The notes under the pieces: model-generated | What the model saw: only the letters and a program-made list of their open reading frames with translations | Told to the model about the DNA's origin: nothing | The model's database searches: none | NCBI GenBank assembly: GCA_905214735.1 | Contig: CAJMNI010000019.1 | Coordinates: 1 to 40,435 of the forward strand | Direction: 5' to 3' | Length of the DNA stretch: 40,435 bases | Source of the DNA: an uncultured bacterium | GTDB lineage: Bacteria; Bacteroidota; Bacteroidia; Bacteroidales; Muribaculaceae | Position numbers and translations under genes: made by a program | In this document: positions 17,661-25,433 of the stretch, one piece after another | Numbering within the stretch: the first letter of the stretch is position 1 | Layout of the letters: every line of letters begins with the position of its first letter

Positions 17661-18440
17661 TTAGAAATACTGCGAGTTTTCCTCTTCCTCGTTATATTCA
17701 GGCTCTGATTCTGTCGGAGCTGCTTTGGCCGGTTCTTCGGTCGAGAAGTAGGAATCCTGCTCCTCGTCGAGCTGCCGGTCGCGATGCTCTTCGTTGTAGA
17801 TCTCGAGATACTCCGCGTTTTGAAGCGAATCTCTCAGATCTGCCAGACGGCCGTCAGACACTTCGACAGTGATGGCGACGTTGACGGGCACTTTCTGCAT
17901 CTTATGGACAGGACGCCCGTTGGCAAGCACCTTCACCACGCGGTCGGTTGTGCCGAGCACCTTGACAACCCTTACGTTCTTGAAGCCGAGCTCCTCGAGT
18001 TTTGCCAGGGTCGTGCGGTAGGAACTTCCGCGCATGGCGAATTCCGACGGATGATTGTCATCGTCGAGCACCACCTCTTTCGGATGGACCGCATTGATGT
18101 AAAGAAACACCTTGCGCCCCGGCTTGACTATCGAATTGGCTTTCGGGAACTGCTCGATCACAAAACCGGGCTTGACGTCGTCGCGATAGAGAGAATCGCG
18201 GATGTCGACCTTAAACCCTTTCGAATGCAGAAGCTCCACCGCTTCGGTATATGACGTGTTTTCAACCCCCGGCACTTTCGCCGAGCGGCCATGCTTGGTA
18301 AATAGCGCCGTCGCAAGATACGCCGCATATATTCCGAGAAGCGATATGATTATGATAATCATGATGTTGGCCGCCACCGGATGACGGTCAATAAATCCGC
18401 TTCCCCAATTATATGAATTGTCAGAATCTCTCTTTTTCAA
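17661..18440 (-). CDS. Single-pass membrane protein with two PASTA domains
   Basis: About 259 residues. One transmembrane helix (NIMIIIIISLLGIYAAYLA) is followed by two extracytoplasmic PASTA repeats: the first around KVPGVENTSYTEAVELLHSKG to VFLYINA, the second around GSSYRTTLAKLEELGF to ITVEVSDG. A long acidic, low-complexity tail follows. PASTA domains bind peptidoglycan fragments or beta-lactams in penicillin-binding proteins and Ser/Thr kinases; here no kinase or transpeptidase domain is attached. The open frame extends to a TTG at 18473, but the best promoter element (18462-18469) would start transcription after that point. The TTG at 18440 (KKRDSDNSYNW next) is therefore preferred. It is the first gene of the minus-strand run leading to folK. 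Confidence 0.82.
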   Translation of the reverse strand: MKKRDSDNSYNWGSGFIDRHPVAANIMIIIIISLLGIYAAYLATALFTKHGRSAKVPGVENTSYTEAVELLHSKGFKVDIRDSLYRDDVKPGFVIEQFPKANSIVKPGRKVFLYINAVHPKEVVLDDDNHPSEFAMRGSSYRTTLAKLEELGFKNVRVVKVLGTTDRVVKVLANGRPVHKMQKVPVNVAITVEVSDGRLADLRDSLQNAEYLEIYNEEHRDRQLDEEQDSYFSTEEPAKAAPTESEPEYNEEEENSQYF

Positions 18441-18461
18441 AATTAAAGACGTTTTGAGCGT

Positions 18462-18469
18462 CAAAGTTA
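18462..18469 (-). promoter_or_regulatory. -7 element of the PASTA-to-folK run
   Basis: TAACTTTG on the minus strand matches TAnnTTTG. It lies about 22 nt before the TTG start at 18440 and inside the longer open frame, which argues against a start at 18473. No -33 TTG is seen at the expected distance. Confidence 0.45.
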
Positions 18470-18534
18470 ACAAATTTTAGTGAGATTCTCACCCCATGGC
18501 ACACTATTTTTGGAATATTTTTGTTAACTTTGCG

Positions 18535-18542
18535 CCTGAAAG
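18535..18542 (+). promoter_or_regulatory. -7 element of the bamD-to-maf run
   Basis: TAACTTTG matches TAnnTTTG exactly and is the same octamer used by the divergent PASTA promoter. It gives a leader of about 70 nt before the bamD ATG at 18622. The -33 region is weak. Confidence 0.5.
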
Positions 18543-18621
18543 GGGACAATGCCCTCTGTTTCGTCGTGCCCCGACGGGTAAAACGGTTCGGACTCCCCTC
18601 TTCTGTTAACGCCCAAAACAA

Positions 18622-19422
18622 ATGCGCAAATATTTATTCTGGCTTCCCCTGCTGATGGTTCTCGCCTCTTGCACCGAATATTCAAAAGTGCTGAAGAGCC
18701 GCGATATCGACTATAAGTTCGAATATGCCAAAAAAGCCTTCGACGAGGGGAAATATCTTCAGGCCTCAACTCTTCTCAGCGAGGTTTACACTCCCTTGCG
18801 AGGCACAGCCAAAGGGGAAGAATCGCTATATCTCCTTGCCCGTTCTTATTACGAAAACAAGGATTACATCAACTCTAACGCATATTTCAAAACCTACTAT
18901 ACCCGCTATCCGAAAGGGAAGTTTGCCGAGCAGTCGCGCTTCTATTCCGGCTACGGATTCTATCTCGACTCCCCCGATCCTCAGCTCGACCAGTCTTACA
19001 CCATCAAGGCGATCGAAGAGCTGAGCAATTTCATCGAGGCCTATCCCCGCAGCGAGCTGCTCACAAAAGCGCAGAACGCCGTCTTCGAAATGCAAGACAA
19101 GCTTACGCTCAAAGAGCTGCAGAACGCCCAGCTTTATTATAACCTCGGAAACTATCTCGGCAACAACTATCAGTCGGCGATTATTGTCTGCGAGAATGCC
19201 CTCAAGGATTACCCCTATTCGAAATATCGCGAGGATTTCGAACTTCTGATCCTCAAATCGAAATTTCAGGAGGCCCGGCAGAGCGTCAGCGAAAAAATGG
19301 CCGACCGTTACCGCGATGTGGTCGACGAATATTTTTCGTTTATCAACAACAATCCCGAGTCAAAACATCTCAAGGAGGCCGAAACAATCTATAAGATTGC
19401 CCAGCGCCACGCCGCCCAATAA
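18622..19422 (+). CDS. bamD: Outer membrane protein assembly factor BamD (lipoprotein)
   Basis: This 266-residue lipoprotein has a type II signal peptide ending in the lipobox LASC, with C17 as the lipidated residue. The mature part is built of tetratricopeptide-like helices (YAKKAFDEGKYLQASTLL, LYLLARSYYENKDYINSNAY, FIEAYPRSELLTKAQN), as in BamD/YfiO. It works with BamA to insert beta-barrel proteins in the outer membrane. It is the first gene of a plus-strand run and is followed 96 nt later by rpoZ, a pairing familiar in Bacteroidales. Confidence 0.92.
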   Translation: MRKYLFWLPLLMVLASCTEYSKVLKSRDIDYKFEYAKKAFDEGKYLQASTLLSEVYTPLRGTAKGEESLYLLARSYYENKDYINSNAYFKTYYTRYPKGKFAEQSRFYSGYGFYLDSPDPQLDQSYTIKAIEELSNFIEAYPRSELLTKAQNAVFEMQDKLTLKELQNAQLYYNLGNYLGNNYQSAIIVCENALKDYPYSKYREDFELLILKSKFQEARQSVSEKMADRYRDVVDEYFSFINNNPESKHLKEAETIYKIAQRHAAQ

Positions 19423-19518
19423 AACGGCGACTCCCAAAGAGATTCCTCTCCTACAACTCCTCCAATCCTTTCCCCTCCTCTCATAACCCGAAACTCTTAT
19501 ATAAGATCATATAAAAAT

Positions 19519-19854
19519 ATGGATTACAAGAAGACAAACGCACCGCTTAACACGGTCACCCGCGATCTTATCGGCCTTGCCGAGCAAACCGGAAACATCT
19601 ATGAGACGGTTTGCGTGATTGGAAAAAGAGCCAACCAGATTTCGCAGGATATAAAGAAGGAACTCGCCAAGAAGCTTCAGGAGTTCGCTTCGACCGACAA
19701 CCTTGAAGAGGTGTCGGAAAACCGCGAGCAGATCGAGATCTCCCGTTTCTACGAGAAGCTCCCCAAACCCACGCTGATCGCTACGCAGGAATATGTGGAG
19801 CATAAGCTTTATTTCTCCAATCCGCTGAAGGAGAAGGCTCTGCTCGACGATTGA
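19519..19854 (+). CDS. rpoZ: DNA-directed RNA polymerase omega subunit (Rpb6-like)
   Basis: This 111-residue protein matches the Bacteroidetes form of omega. The start MDYKKTNAPLNTVTRDL, then GNIYETVCVIGKRANQIS (the conserved omega/Rpb6 segment that clamps the beta-prime C-terminus) and the end region YEKLPKPTLIATQEYVEHK are typical. It stabilises RNA polymerase assembly. It is downstream of bamD and 21 nt before a GTG-started gene of unknown function, so the three are probably co-transcribed. Confidence 0.88.
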   Translation: MDYKKTNAPLNTVTRDLIGLAEQTGNIYETVCVIGKRANQISQDIKKELAKKLQEFASTDNLEEVSENREQIEISRFYEKLPKPTLIATQEYVEHKLYFSNPLKEKALLDD

Positions 19855-19875
19855 TGTTGGTCGAAGCTTGCTAAA

Positions 19876-20895
19876 GTGCCGCGACTTCATATATTCAATC
19901 CGGATACCGATTTCGCGCTCGCTGCGAAATCGGATTTTTATACCCCTCCCGCCTCAGTGGTAACCCTGCGAAGGGAACTCGCCCTTACCCCGGCCCTCTA
20001 CGCCGATCCCGGCGATGTTATCCTTCTTCTCGACAACCTTACGGCCGACGAGATAGCCGCATTGCCCAATTACAGCCATGCGGTCAGAAAAAATCTGACG
20101 CTGGTGCGGCTTCCCGGCAAAGGGGAAGCTCCAAACCGCCGGTTTGAAGGATATGTCGCCGCCCCCTGGGGATGGAACTCTTCTCTGCGACGCCTGCTTA
20201 TGAACCGCTTCAGCGGCCTGCGGGGAATTCCATCCGAGGAAATGGTGTCAAATATCAGAAGACTCTCTCACCGGCGGATTACCATCGACTTCCTCAAACC
20301 GCTTATAGAGAAAGGTAATGAGAAATCCGGATGCGGCGCAGAGATTCTTTCCGAGAGTCTTCGCCTGCCTCAGGAAATTTTTTCAGTCGAAGAGGCATTG
20401 GAGCTTTACTTCAACAGCGACGACCTCTTTTTCAAAGCTCCCTGGAGCAGTTCGGGAAGGGGAATCATCCGCACAAACGATCTGGAGGAAAGACATGTCC
20501 GCCCATGGATCGAAGGGATTATCGCTGCCCAAGGTTCGGTGATTGCGGAAACGGCCTATGACAAGCTGCTTGATTTTGCCACCGAATGGAAATGTCTGCA
20601 AGGAAAAGTAACCTTTTCAGGCTTTTCATTGTTTGAAACTTCGAGAAGGGGAAAATTCAAAGGAGTTTTTCATCTCGACAGTCAGGAGATAGCAAGGAGA
20701 ATCTCGGAGGCTTCGGTCAAGCCGATTGAAGAAACGGTGGAGTATCAACGCCGGCAGATTTGTCGACTTATCGCTCCATTCTACGACGGGCCGCTTGGCG
20801 TTGACTCTCTCGTAACGAAATCGGGTATGATCAATCCCTGCGTGGAAATCAACCTCCGCCGCACCATGGGGATGATACCCCTCGAATATTGTTAG
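19876..20895 (+). CDS. Uncharacterised ATP-grasp-like protein
   Basis: This 339-residue cytoplasmic protein starts at GTG (19876), directly before the conserved-looking HIFNPDTDFALA. It is not a named family to my knowledge. It shows the marks of an ATP-grasp ligase or kinase: a phosphate-loop-like segment FFKAPWSSSGRGI (about residues 184-198), then FATEWKCLQGKVTFSGFSLF as the central strands. The end GPLGVDSLV...NPCVEINLRRTMG carries E324, N326 and R328 in the E-x-N-x-R arrangement that holds magnesium-ATP in this fold. The N-terminal third (NPDTDFALAAKSDFYTPPAS) resembles other Bacteroidales proteins starting FNPDNDLALA, by memory. It probably joins a carboxylate to an amine or thiol, but the substrate cannot be told. 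It sits between rpoZ and the DUF2520 gene. Confidence 0.75.
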   Translation: MPRLHIFNPDTDFALAAKSDFYTPPASVVTLRRELALTPALYADPGDVILLLDNLTADEIAALPNYSHAVRKNLTLVRLPGKGEAPNRRFEGYVAAPWGWNSSLRRLLMNRFSGLRGIPSEEMVSNIRRLSHRRITIDFLKPLIEKGNEKSGCGAEILSESLRLPQEIFSVEEALELYFNSDDLFFKAPWSSSGRGIIRTNDLEERHVRPWIEGIIAAQGSVIAETAYDKLLDFATEWKCLQGKVTFSGFSLFETSRRGKFKGVFHLDSQEIARRISEASVKPIEETVEYQRRQICRLIAPFYDGPLGVDSLVTKSGMINPCVEINLRRTMGMIPLEYC

Positions 20896-20945
20896 GAAAC
20901 TCCCGGATTAGAAAAGAGGGTGTATGAGCATAAAGATGTTTAGGT

Positions 20946-21698
20946 ATGTATGAAAAGATGAAGGTGGATATAATCGGACAGGGCAATGTCGGTTCGCATC
21001 TCGCCAAAGCTCTGCAATCAACCGCGGACGTCGCGGTCGTCAATCCACGTTCGCTGGAAGGTTTACGCCCCGATTCCGACTTCTATATCATCTCGGTCTC
21101 CGACTCTGCTATCTCCGAAGTTTTCGGCAGGCTCATATCCATGCTGCCGCCGGAAGCCACCGGAATAGTGGCCCATACTTCCGGCTCGACCGACATTTCC
21201 GCTCTTTCTCAGCAGAGGTTGAGGTTTGGGGTGTTTTATCCCCTTCAGACATTCTCCAAAGATGTCGCTCTGGGGTATGACAAGATTCCCGTTCTGATCG
21301 ACGGTTGCAATGAAGAGACATCTGAAAAGCTCGAAAGTCTTGCCGCGCTGTTCAGTTCGAAAGTCAGACGCGCCGGATCGACCGAACGCAGAAAGCTCCA
21401 TCTGGCATCGGTGTTTGCCTGCAATTTTGCCAACCGCCTCTGGAGCATCGCCGACGAATATCTCAGCGAAGAAAATCTCGACTTCGAGCTTCTGAAACCT
21501 CTAATCGCCGAAACATGCAGAAAAATGATGGTGACGCGCCATCCGGCCGAGGGACAGACAGGTCCGGCTGTCAGGCGAGATCTGCCGACAATCGACAAGC
21601 ATCTCGACATGCTTTCATCCCGGCCCGCGTTCCGGCAAATCTATTCGATAATGACCGATTCGATAATGGCTACCCCCGATGTCGATCATTTCAAATAA
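20946..21698 (+). CDS. Rossmann-like and DUF2520 domain protein
   Basis: This 250-residue protein has an N-terminal nucleotide-binding fold (DIIGQGNVGSHLAKAL, a GxGxxGxxxA motif at about residues 9-23) and a C-terminal helical DUF2520 domain (about 125-245). The layout resembles 6-phosphogluconate dehydrogenase-type oxidoreductases, with HTSGSTD and FGVFYPLQTFS as family marks. The reaction is unknown; it probably binds NAD(P). A methionine at 20958 gives a shorter N-terminus and is equally plausible. It lies upstream of the KdsC-like and Maf genes, an order I recall as common in Bacteroidales. Confidence 0.87.
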   Translation: MYEKMKVDIIGQGNVGSHLAKALQSTADVAVVNPRSLEGLRPDSDFYIISVSDSAISEVFGRLISMLPPEATGIVAHTSGSTDISALSQQRLRFGVFYPLQTFSKDVALGYDKIPVLIDGCNEETSEKLESLAALFSSKVRRAGSTERRKLHLASVFACNFANRLWSIADEYLSEENLDFELLKPLIAETCRKMMVTRHPAEGQTGPAVRRDLPTIDKHLDMLSSRPAFRQIYSIMTDSIMATPDVDHFK

Positions 21699-21726
21699 AA
21701 CACTTGAACTATTAAAAGAATATCTT

Positions 21727-22251
21727 ATGAGCGGTATTAGCTACGATTTATTAGGAATCAGAGGATTTGTATTCGACGTCGACGGAGTCCTCTCACCTTC
21801 CACCGTGCCTATGTCGGACGACGGAGAACCTCTTCGCATGGTAAACATCAAAGATGGTTACGCCCTTCAGCTCGCAGTGAAGCTCGGCTATAAAATTGCA
21901 ATTATCACCGGAGCAAGGACTGAAAACATCAGGCTTCGCTACGAAAAGCTCGGAATCACCGACATCTATCTCGCTGCCTCCCACAAACTCGCTATTTTCG
22001 ATGAATGGATGAAGAAGAATAATCTGAAAAGCAGCGAAGTAATATATATGGGCGACGATATTCCCGACTTGAAATGCCTGAGAGCCTGCGGATTGCCATG
22101 TTGTCCCCACGATGCTTGCCCGGAAGTGAAAGACACCTGCAATTACATTTCGCGTTATACCGGCGGCTACGGCTGTGTCCGGGACGTCATGGAGCAAGTC
22201 TTGAAAGCTCAGGGAGCATGGATGAAAGATGACAGGGCCTTTGGATGGTGA
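21727..22251 (+). CDS. HAD-family phosphatase, KdsC-like
   Basis: This 174-residue protein starts at 21727, 28 nt after the upstream stop. A longer frame from 21679 would overlap the previous gene and is less likely. HAD motif I is FDVDGVLS (D17, D19), motif II is IITGARTENI, the lysine lies in SHKLAIFDEW and motif III is YMGDDIPDL. The absence of a cap insertion and the size match KdsC, which dephosphorylates KDO 8-phosphate in lipopolysaccharide core synthesis. No other KDO gene is near, so the substrate is inferred from family alone. The unusual cysteine-rich stretch LPCCPHDACPEV follows motif III. Confidence 0.85.
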   Translation: MSGISYDLLGIRGFVFDVDGVLSPSTVPMSDDGEPLRMVNIKDGYALQLAVKLGYKIAIITGARTENIRLRYEKLGITDIYLAASHKLAIFDEWMKKNNLKSSEVIYMGDDIPDLKCLRACGLPCCPHDACPEVKDTCNYISRYTGGYGCVRDVMEQVLKAQGAWMKDDRAFGW

Positions 22252-22314
22252 AGCCTCTACTCCTCGCCCGACTTATGTATATATCCCGTGTCAAGAGCAT
22301 ATAACCCACAAAAA

Positions 22315-22896
22315 ATGCTTGAAAATATAAGAAAATACAATATACTCCTTGGAAGCCGCTCGCCGCGCCGGCGCGAGCTTCTTTCTCAGTTGAGAATACC
22401 ATTCAAGGTCGTTACCATCGGAGGAATCGAAGAGAATTATCCAGACACCCTTCCCAAGGATGAGATCCCGCAGTTTCTCGCCAACAAGAAAGCCGACGCA
22501 TATCTGGAGGCGATGCATTCCGACGATCTGATGATCACCTCCGACACTCTCGTGATACTCGGCGACAAAGTGATGGGGAAACCAAAGGATCTTGAAGAGG
22601 CCGTTTCGATGCTTATGGAGTTGTCGGGGAAAGTGCATCATGTGGTGAGCGGAGTCTGCATCACCACCCTCGAAAAGCGCACCTCGTTCTCGATAAAGAC
22701 AGAAGTTAAATTCGGCGACATCACCGAGCATGAGGCCCGCTACTACGTCGACAATTATCAGCCGCTCGACAAAGCCGGAGCCTACGGCATACAGGAATGG
22801 ATAGGCTGCGTGGCAGTGGAATGGATCAATGGCAGTTTTTATAATGTCATGGGTCTCCCGGTCCACCAGCTCTACCGTGAACTGAAGAATTTCTGA
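22315..22896 (+). CDS. maf: Maf-like nucleotide pyrophosphatase
   Basis: This 193-residue protein starts at the ATG 22315; an upstream GTG at 22288 is less likely. Seen: LLGSRSPRRRELL (the S-x-SPRR signature), ITSDTLVILGDKVMGKP with the catalytic aspartate, VHHVVSGVCI and DKAGAYGIQEWIG. These are the hallmarks of the dTTP/UTP-preferring Maf subgroup, which hydrolyses non-canonical or modified nucleotides to monophosphates as a house-cleaning step. It is the last gene of the bamD run and ends at a strong shared terminator. Confidence 0.92.
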   Translation: MLENIRKYNILLGSRSPRRRELLSQLRIPFKVVTIGGIEENYPDTLPKDEIPQFLANKKADAYLEAMHSDDLMITSDTLVILGDKVMGKPKDLEEAVSMLMELSGKVHHVVSGVCITTLEKRTSFSIKTEVKFGDITEHEARYYVDNYQPLDKAGAYGIQEWIGCVAVEWINGSFYNVMGLPVHQLYRELKNF

Positions 22897-22963
22897 AAAG
22901 TCTGCTTCCGCCATTTCAACAGCTAATATCGCTATATCAAAAATTTCGCTCTGTCAAAAGCAG

Positions 22964-23017
22964 AATAAAAATCAAGGAGGAAAATCCCGTCTTGGGTCTT
23001 CCTCCTTGATTTTTATT
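22964..23017. terminator. Bidirectional terminator between maf and the glucokinase gene
   Basis: A perfect 19-bp stem (22964-22982 with 22999-23017) has a 16-nt loop and A/T-rich outer ends. It serves both convergent genes. CAGAATA also recurs inverted just outside the stem, offset by four bases. Confidence 0.88.
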
Positions 23018-23031
23018 TATTCTGACCGGGA

Positions 23032-24102
23032 TCAGGCTTTGGGAGCCTTTGCCTCGTCATATTTTTCTGCTGCGGGAGCTGCTTCTTCTGCGGCCGGCTC
23101 TTCACGCACCACTACCTCGTTGGGTTTCCCCTCATAGTGATATTTGGCTTCCCAGCCGAGAGCCGAAGCACCGAGCACTGCTGCGTCGCTCTCCTTCAGT
23201 TCGGAAAGAAGAATCTTGGTCTTTCCCTTGAAGATCGGCATCAGGCTCTTGTCGAACGCCTCTTTGATCGGTTTGAGAAGAAGGTCGCCGCTCTTTGCGA
23301 GACCGCCGAAGAGGATGATTGCCTGCGGGCTGGAGAATGCCACGAAGTCTGCAAACGTTTCGCCGAGAATCTTGCCTGTGTATTCGAAGATCTCTTTGGC
23401 AAGCTTGTCGCCGTTCATCGCCGCGTCGTAGATATCTTTTGAAGTGATATCTTCGATGGCGAGGTTGCGGAGCAGCGAGGGCTCGTTGCGGAGCTCGAGG
23501 AATTCGCGGGCAGTGCGCGACACTCCGGTTGCGGAGCAGTATGCCTCCAGACATCCGGTGCGGCCGCAACCGCAGACGCGCCCGTTGTTACGCTTCACAA
23601 TCACATGGCCGAGCTCACCGGCAAAACCGTCGGAACCATACACGAGCTGACCGTTGATCACGATGCCGGATCCAACGCCCGTGCCGAGGGTGATCATGAT
23701 GAAATCCTTCATTCCGCGGGCTGCACCGTAGGTCATTTCCCCTACTGCGGCTGCATTCGCATCGTTGGTCACTGCAACAGGAATGCCGCCAAACGATTTG
23801 CTCACTTTCTCAGCGAGAGGAATCACCGGTCCCCAGGGAAGGTTCGGCGGATTGATGATTTCACCTGTGTAATAGTTGCCGTTGGGAGCGCCGATTCCAA
23901 TGCCCTGGATCTGGTCTTCCATATCATGCGATTTCAGCAGCTGCGACAGTCCGTCGTGAAGATCGCTGATATAATCGTCGAAATCTACATGTTTCTTTGT
24001 CTTGACTGAGTTGCTGGCCACTACATGGCCGCGTGCATCGACAATGCCGAACACCGTGTTGGTGCCGCCTATGTCAATACCGACTACATACGGTTTGCTC
24101 AT
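23032..24102 (-). CDS. ROK-family glucokinase
   Basis: This 356-residue sugar kinase has the ATP-binding block GIDIGGTNTVFGIV (D10), the catalytic aspartate D114 in VTNDANAAAVGE, and the glucose-contacting GELGH (E163, H166). The ROK zinc site is H166 with C177, C179 and C184 in CGCGRTGC. The set matches glucokinase-type ROK members, which phosphorylate glucose with ATP. The last ~25 residues are an Ala/Glu/Lys-rich tail (PAAEEAAPAAEKYDEAKAPK) not needed for the fold. It has its own promoter and ends at the terminator shared with maf. It could feed glucose released by the GH97 enzyme into glycolysis, which is an inference. Confidence 0.9.
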   Translation of the reverse strand: MSKPYVVGIDIGGTNTVFGIVDARGHVVASNSVKTKKHVDFDDYISDLHDGLSQLLKSHDMEDQIQGIGIGAPNGNYYTGEIINPPNLPWGPVIPLAEKVSKSFGGIPVAVTNDANAAAVGEMTYGAARGMKDFIMITLGTGVGSGIVINGQLVYGSDGFAGELGHVIVKRNNGRVCGCGRTGCLEAYCSATGVSRTAREFLELRNEPSLLRNLAIEDITSKDIYDAAMNGDKLAKEIFEYTGKILGETFADFVAFSSPQAIILFGGLAKSGDLLLKPIKEAFDKSLMPIFKGKTKILLSELKESDAAVLGASALGWEAKYHYEGKPNEVVVREEPAAEEAAPAAEKYDEAKAPKA

Positions 24103-24229
24103 TATGCGTTTATTATTTTAAGGTTTGTTTTTTGACTGCTGGCTAATGATGAATTTTTCCGGCATCATTTCCATGGCATCATTTCACTGGAGGAGATGCA
24201 AAACGTTGAACTGATACTCTTTTATCTCA

Positions 24230-24260
24230 CAAAAGTAAATAAATTCTCCGATTTTTGCAA
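24230..24260 (-). promoter_or_regulatory. Promoter of the ROK glucokinase gene
   Basis: On the minus strand TACTTTTG (24237-24230) matches TAnnTTTG, with TTG (24260-24258) 20 bp upstream. The leader would be about 120 nt, with no clear regulatory fold seen. Confidence 0.5.
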
Positions 24261-24317
24261 CACTTCTCCCCTTTTCACCCTCTTTTTTATGAAAATTCAG
24301 CCAATTTACCGACTCTG

Positions 24318-25421
24318 TCAGTTCTGATGGTCGAGATGCACGTCAAGCTGCGGGAACGGGAAGGAGAAGCCTTTCTCGGGCAATTCCTTGTAAAAGCGTT
24401 CGTTCATGCAGAAAAAAAGCGGCCAGTAATTCGAGGAGTGTGTCCAGGCCCTCACCGACACCACGATGGCGCTGTCGGCCATCTCGGAGAGAAACACGTC
24501 GGGCGAACGGTCGATATTCTCCACCGGCACCATCACGGGCATGTCATAGTTCGCATTGACCACTGCCTTGATCTTGTTGCGCCGCCTGAACATCCTCTTC
24601 CACAGTCCCGGCTTTTCGATAGCAGCCTCTGTGGCTTCAAGTTTTTTCTCGCGCGCTGCCTCCTCACGGCGGTATTTCATGTCGTCTTCGATATATTGGA
24701 GCACAACTCTGTCGTCGCTTTTCAATATCTCGAGTATCTCGGTGCGCACGCTGTCGAAGTCAGTGCCGTAGGACAGCGAGATGTTCCAGTCTACGCGTCG
24801 GTATTGCTCGAGCGAGTAATTGTTGATCGACGATGTCGACAGCGAGCCGTTGGGTATGATGATTGCCTTGTTGTCGATCGTATTGATCACAGTGTTGAAA
24901 AGCTGGATGGATTTCACTGTGCCGGTGAACCCCTGCACTTCGATGAAATCCCCCACCTTGTAGGGCTTGAGCAAAAGGATAAGCACCCCGCCGGCAAAGT
25001 TCTGGAGTGTGCCGCTCAGAGCCATACCGAGAGCCACTCCGGCAGATGCGAAGATCGCGATGAAACTGCTCGTCTCTATTCCGAGAATACCGATCACGGT
25101 GATTATCAGAATGAAATAAAGCGTGATCTTTACAAGCGACAGCACAAAGGTGGTAAGCGACGCGTCGACCTGACGCGAGGTCATGGTCTTGAACACGAGC
25201 TTGAATATCTTCTTGATCACGAAGCGACCGAGATAGAAAACAAGAATCGCCACGAAGAGCTTGAAGCCGAAATTTATGAGCGAATGCGCTATCTTCGACA
25301 CTGCGTCTTCAAATCCGAGCCCTTTCAGGCTGTCGACAAACGACATCGACTCGAGTCCCTGCTCGAGATCCTTGTCCAGCGGGATTGCCCCGGGAGTTCC
25401 GTCTGACTGAATTCCAAACAT
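24318..25421 (-). CDS. MscS-family mechanosensitive ion channel
   Basis: This 367-residue protein has three N-terminal membrane helices (about residues 45-75, 90-115 and 120-150). The pore helix region is SSFIAIFASAGVALGMALSGTLQNFAGGVLILL, the Gly/Ala-packed TM3 typical of MscS. The beta domain follows (PYKVGDFIEVQGFTGTVK, IPNGSLSTSSINNYS) and then an alpha-beta C-terminal domain. An insertion of about 50 mostly charged residues (DMKYRREEAAREKKLEATEA) interrupts that domain, which is unusual. The channel releases solutes during osmotic downshock. It is encoded 12 nt after rlmD and is probably transcribed with it. Confidence 0.92.
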   Translation of the reverse strand: MFGIQSDGTPGAIPLDKDLEQGLESMSFVDSLKGLGFEDAVSKIAHSLINFGFKLFVAILVFYLGRFVIKKIFKLVFKTMTSRQVDASLTTFVLSLVKITLYFILIITVIGILGIETSSFIAIFASAGVALGMALSGTLQNFAGGVLILLLKPYKVGDFIEVQGFTGTVKSIQLFNTVINTIDNKAIIIPNGSLSTSSINNYSLEQYRRVDWNISLSYGTDFDSVRTEILEILKSDDRVVLQYIEDDMKYRREEAAREKKLEATEAAIEKPGLWKRMFRRRNKIKAVVNANYDMPVMVPVENIDRSPDVFLSEMADSAIVVSVRAWTHSSNYWPLFFCMNERFYKELPEKGFSFPFPQLDVHLDHQN

Positions 25422-25433
25422 TCCGATGACTTT

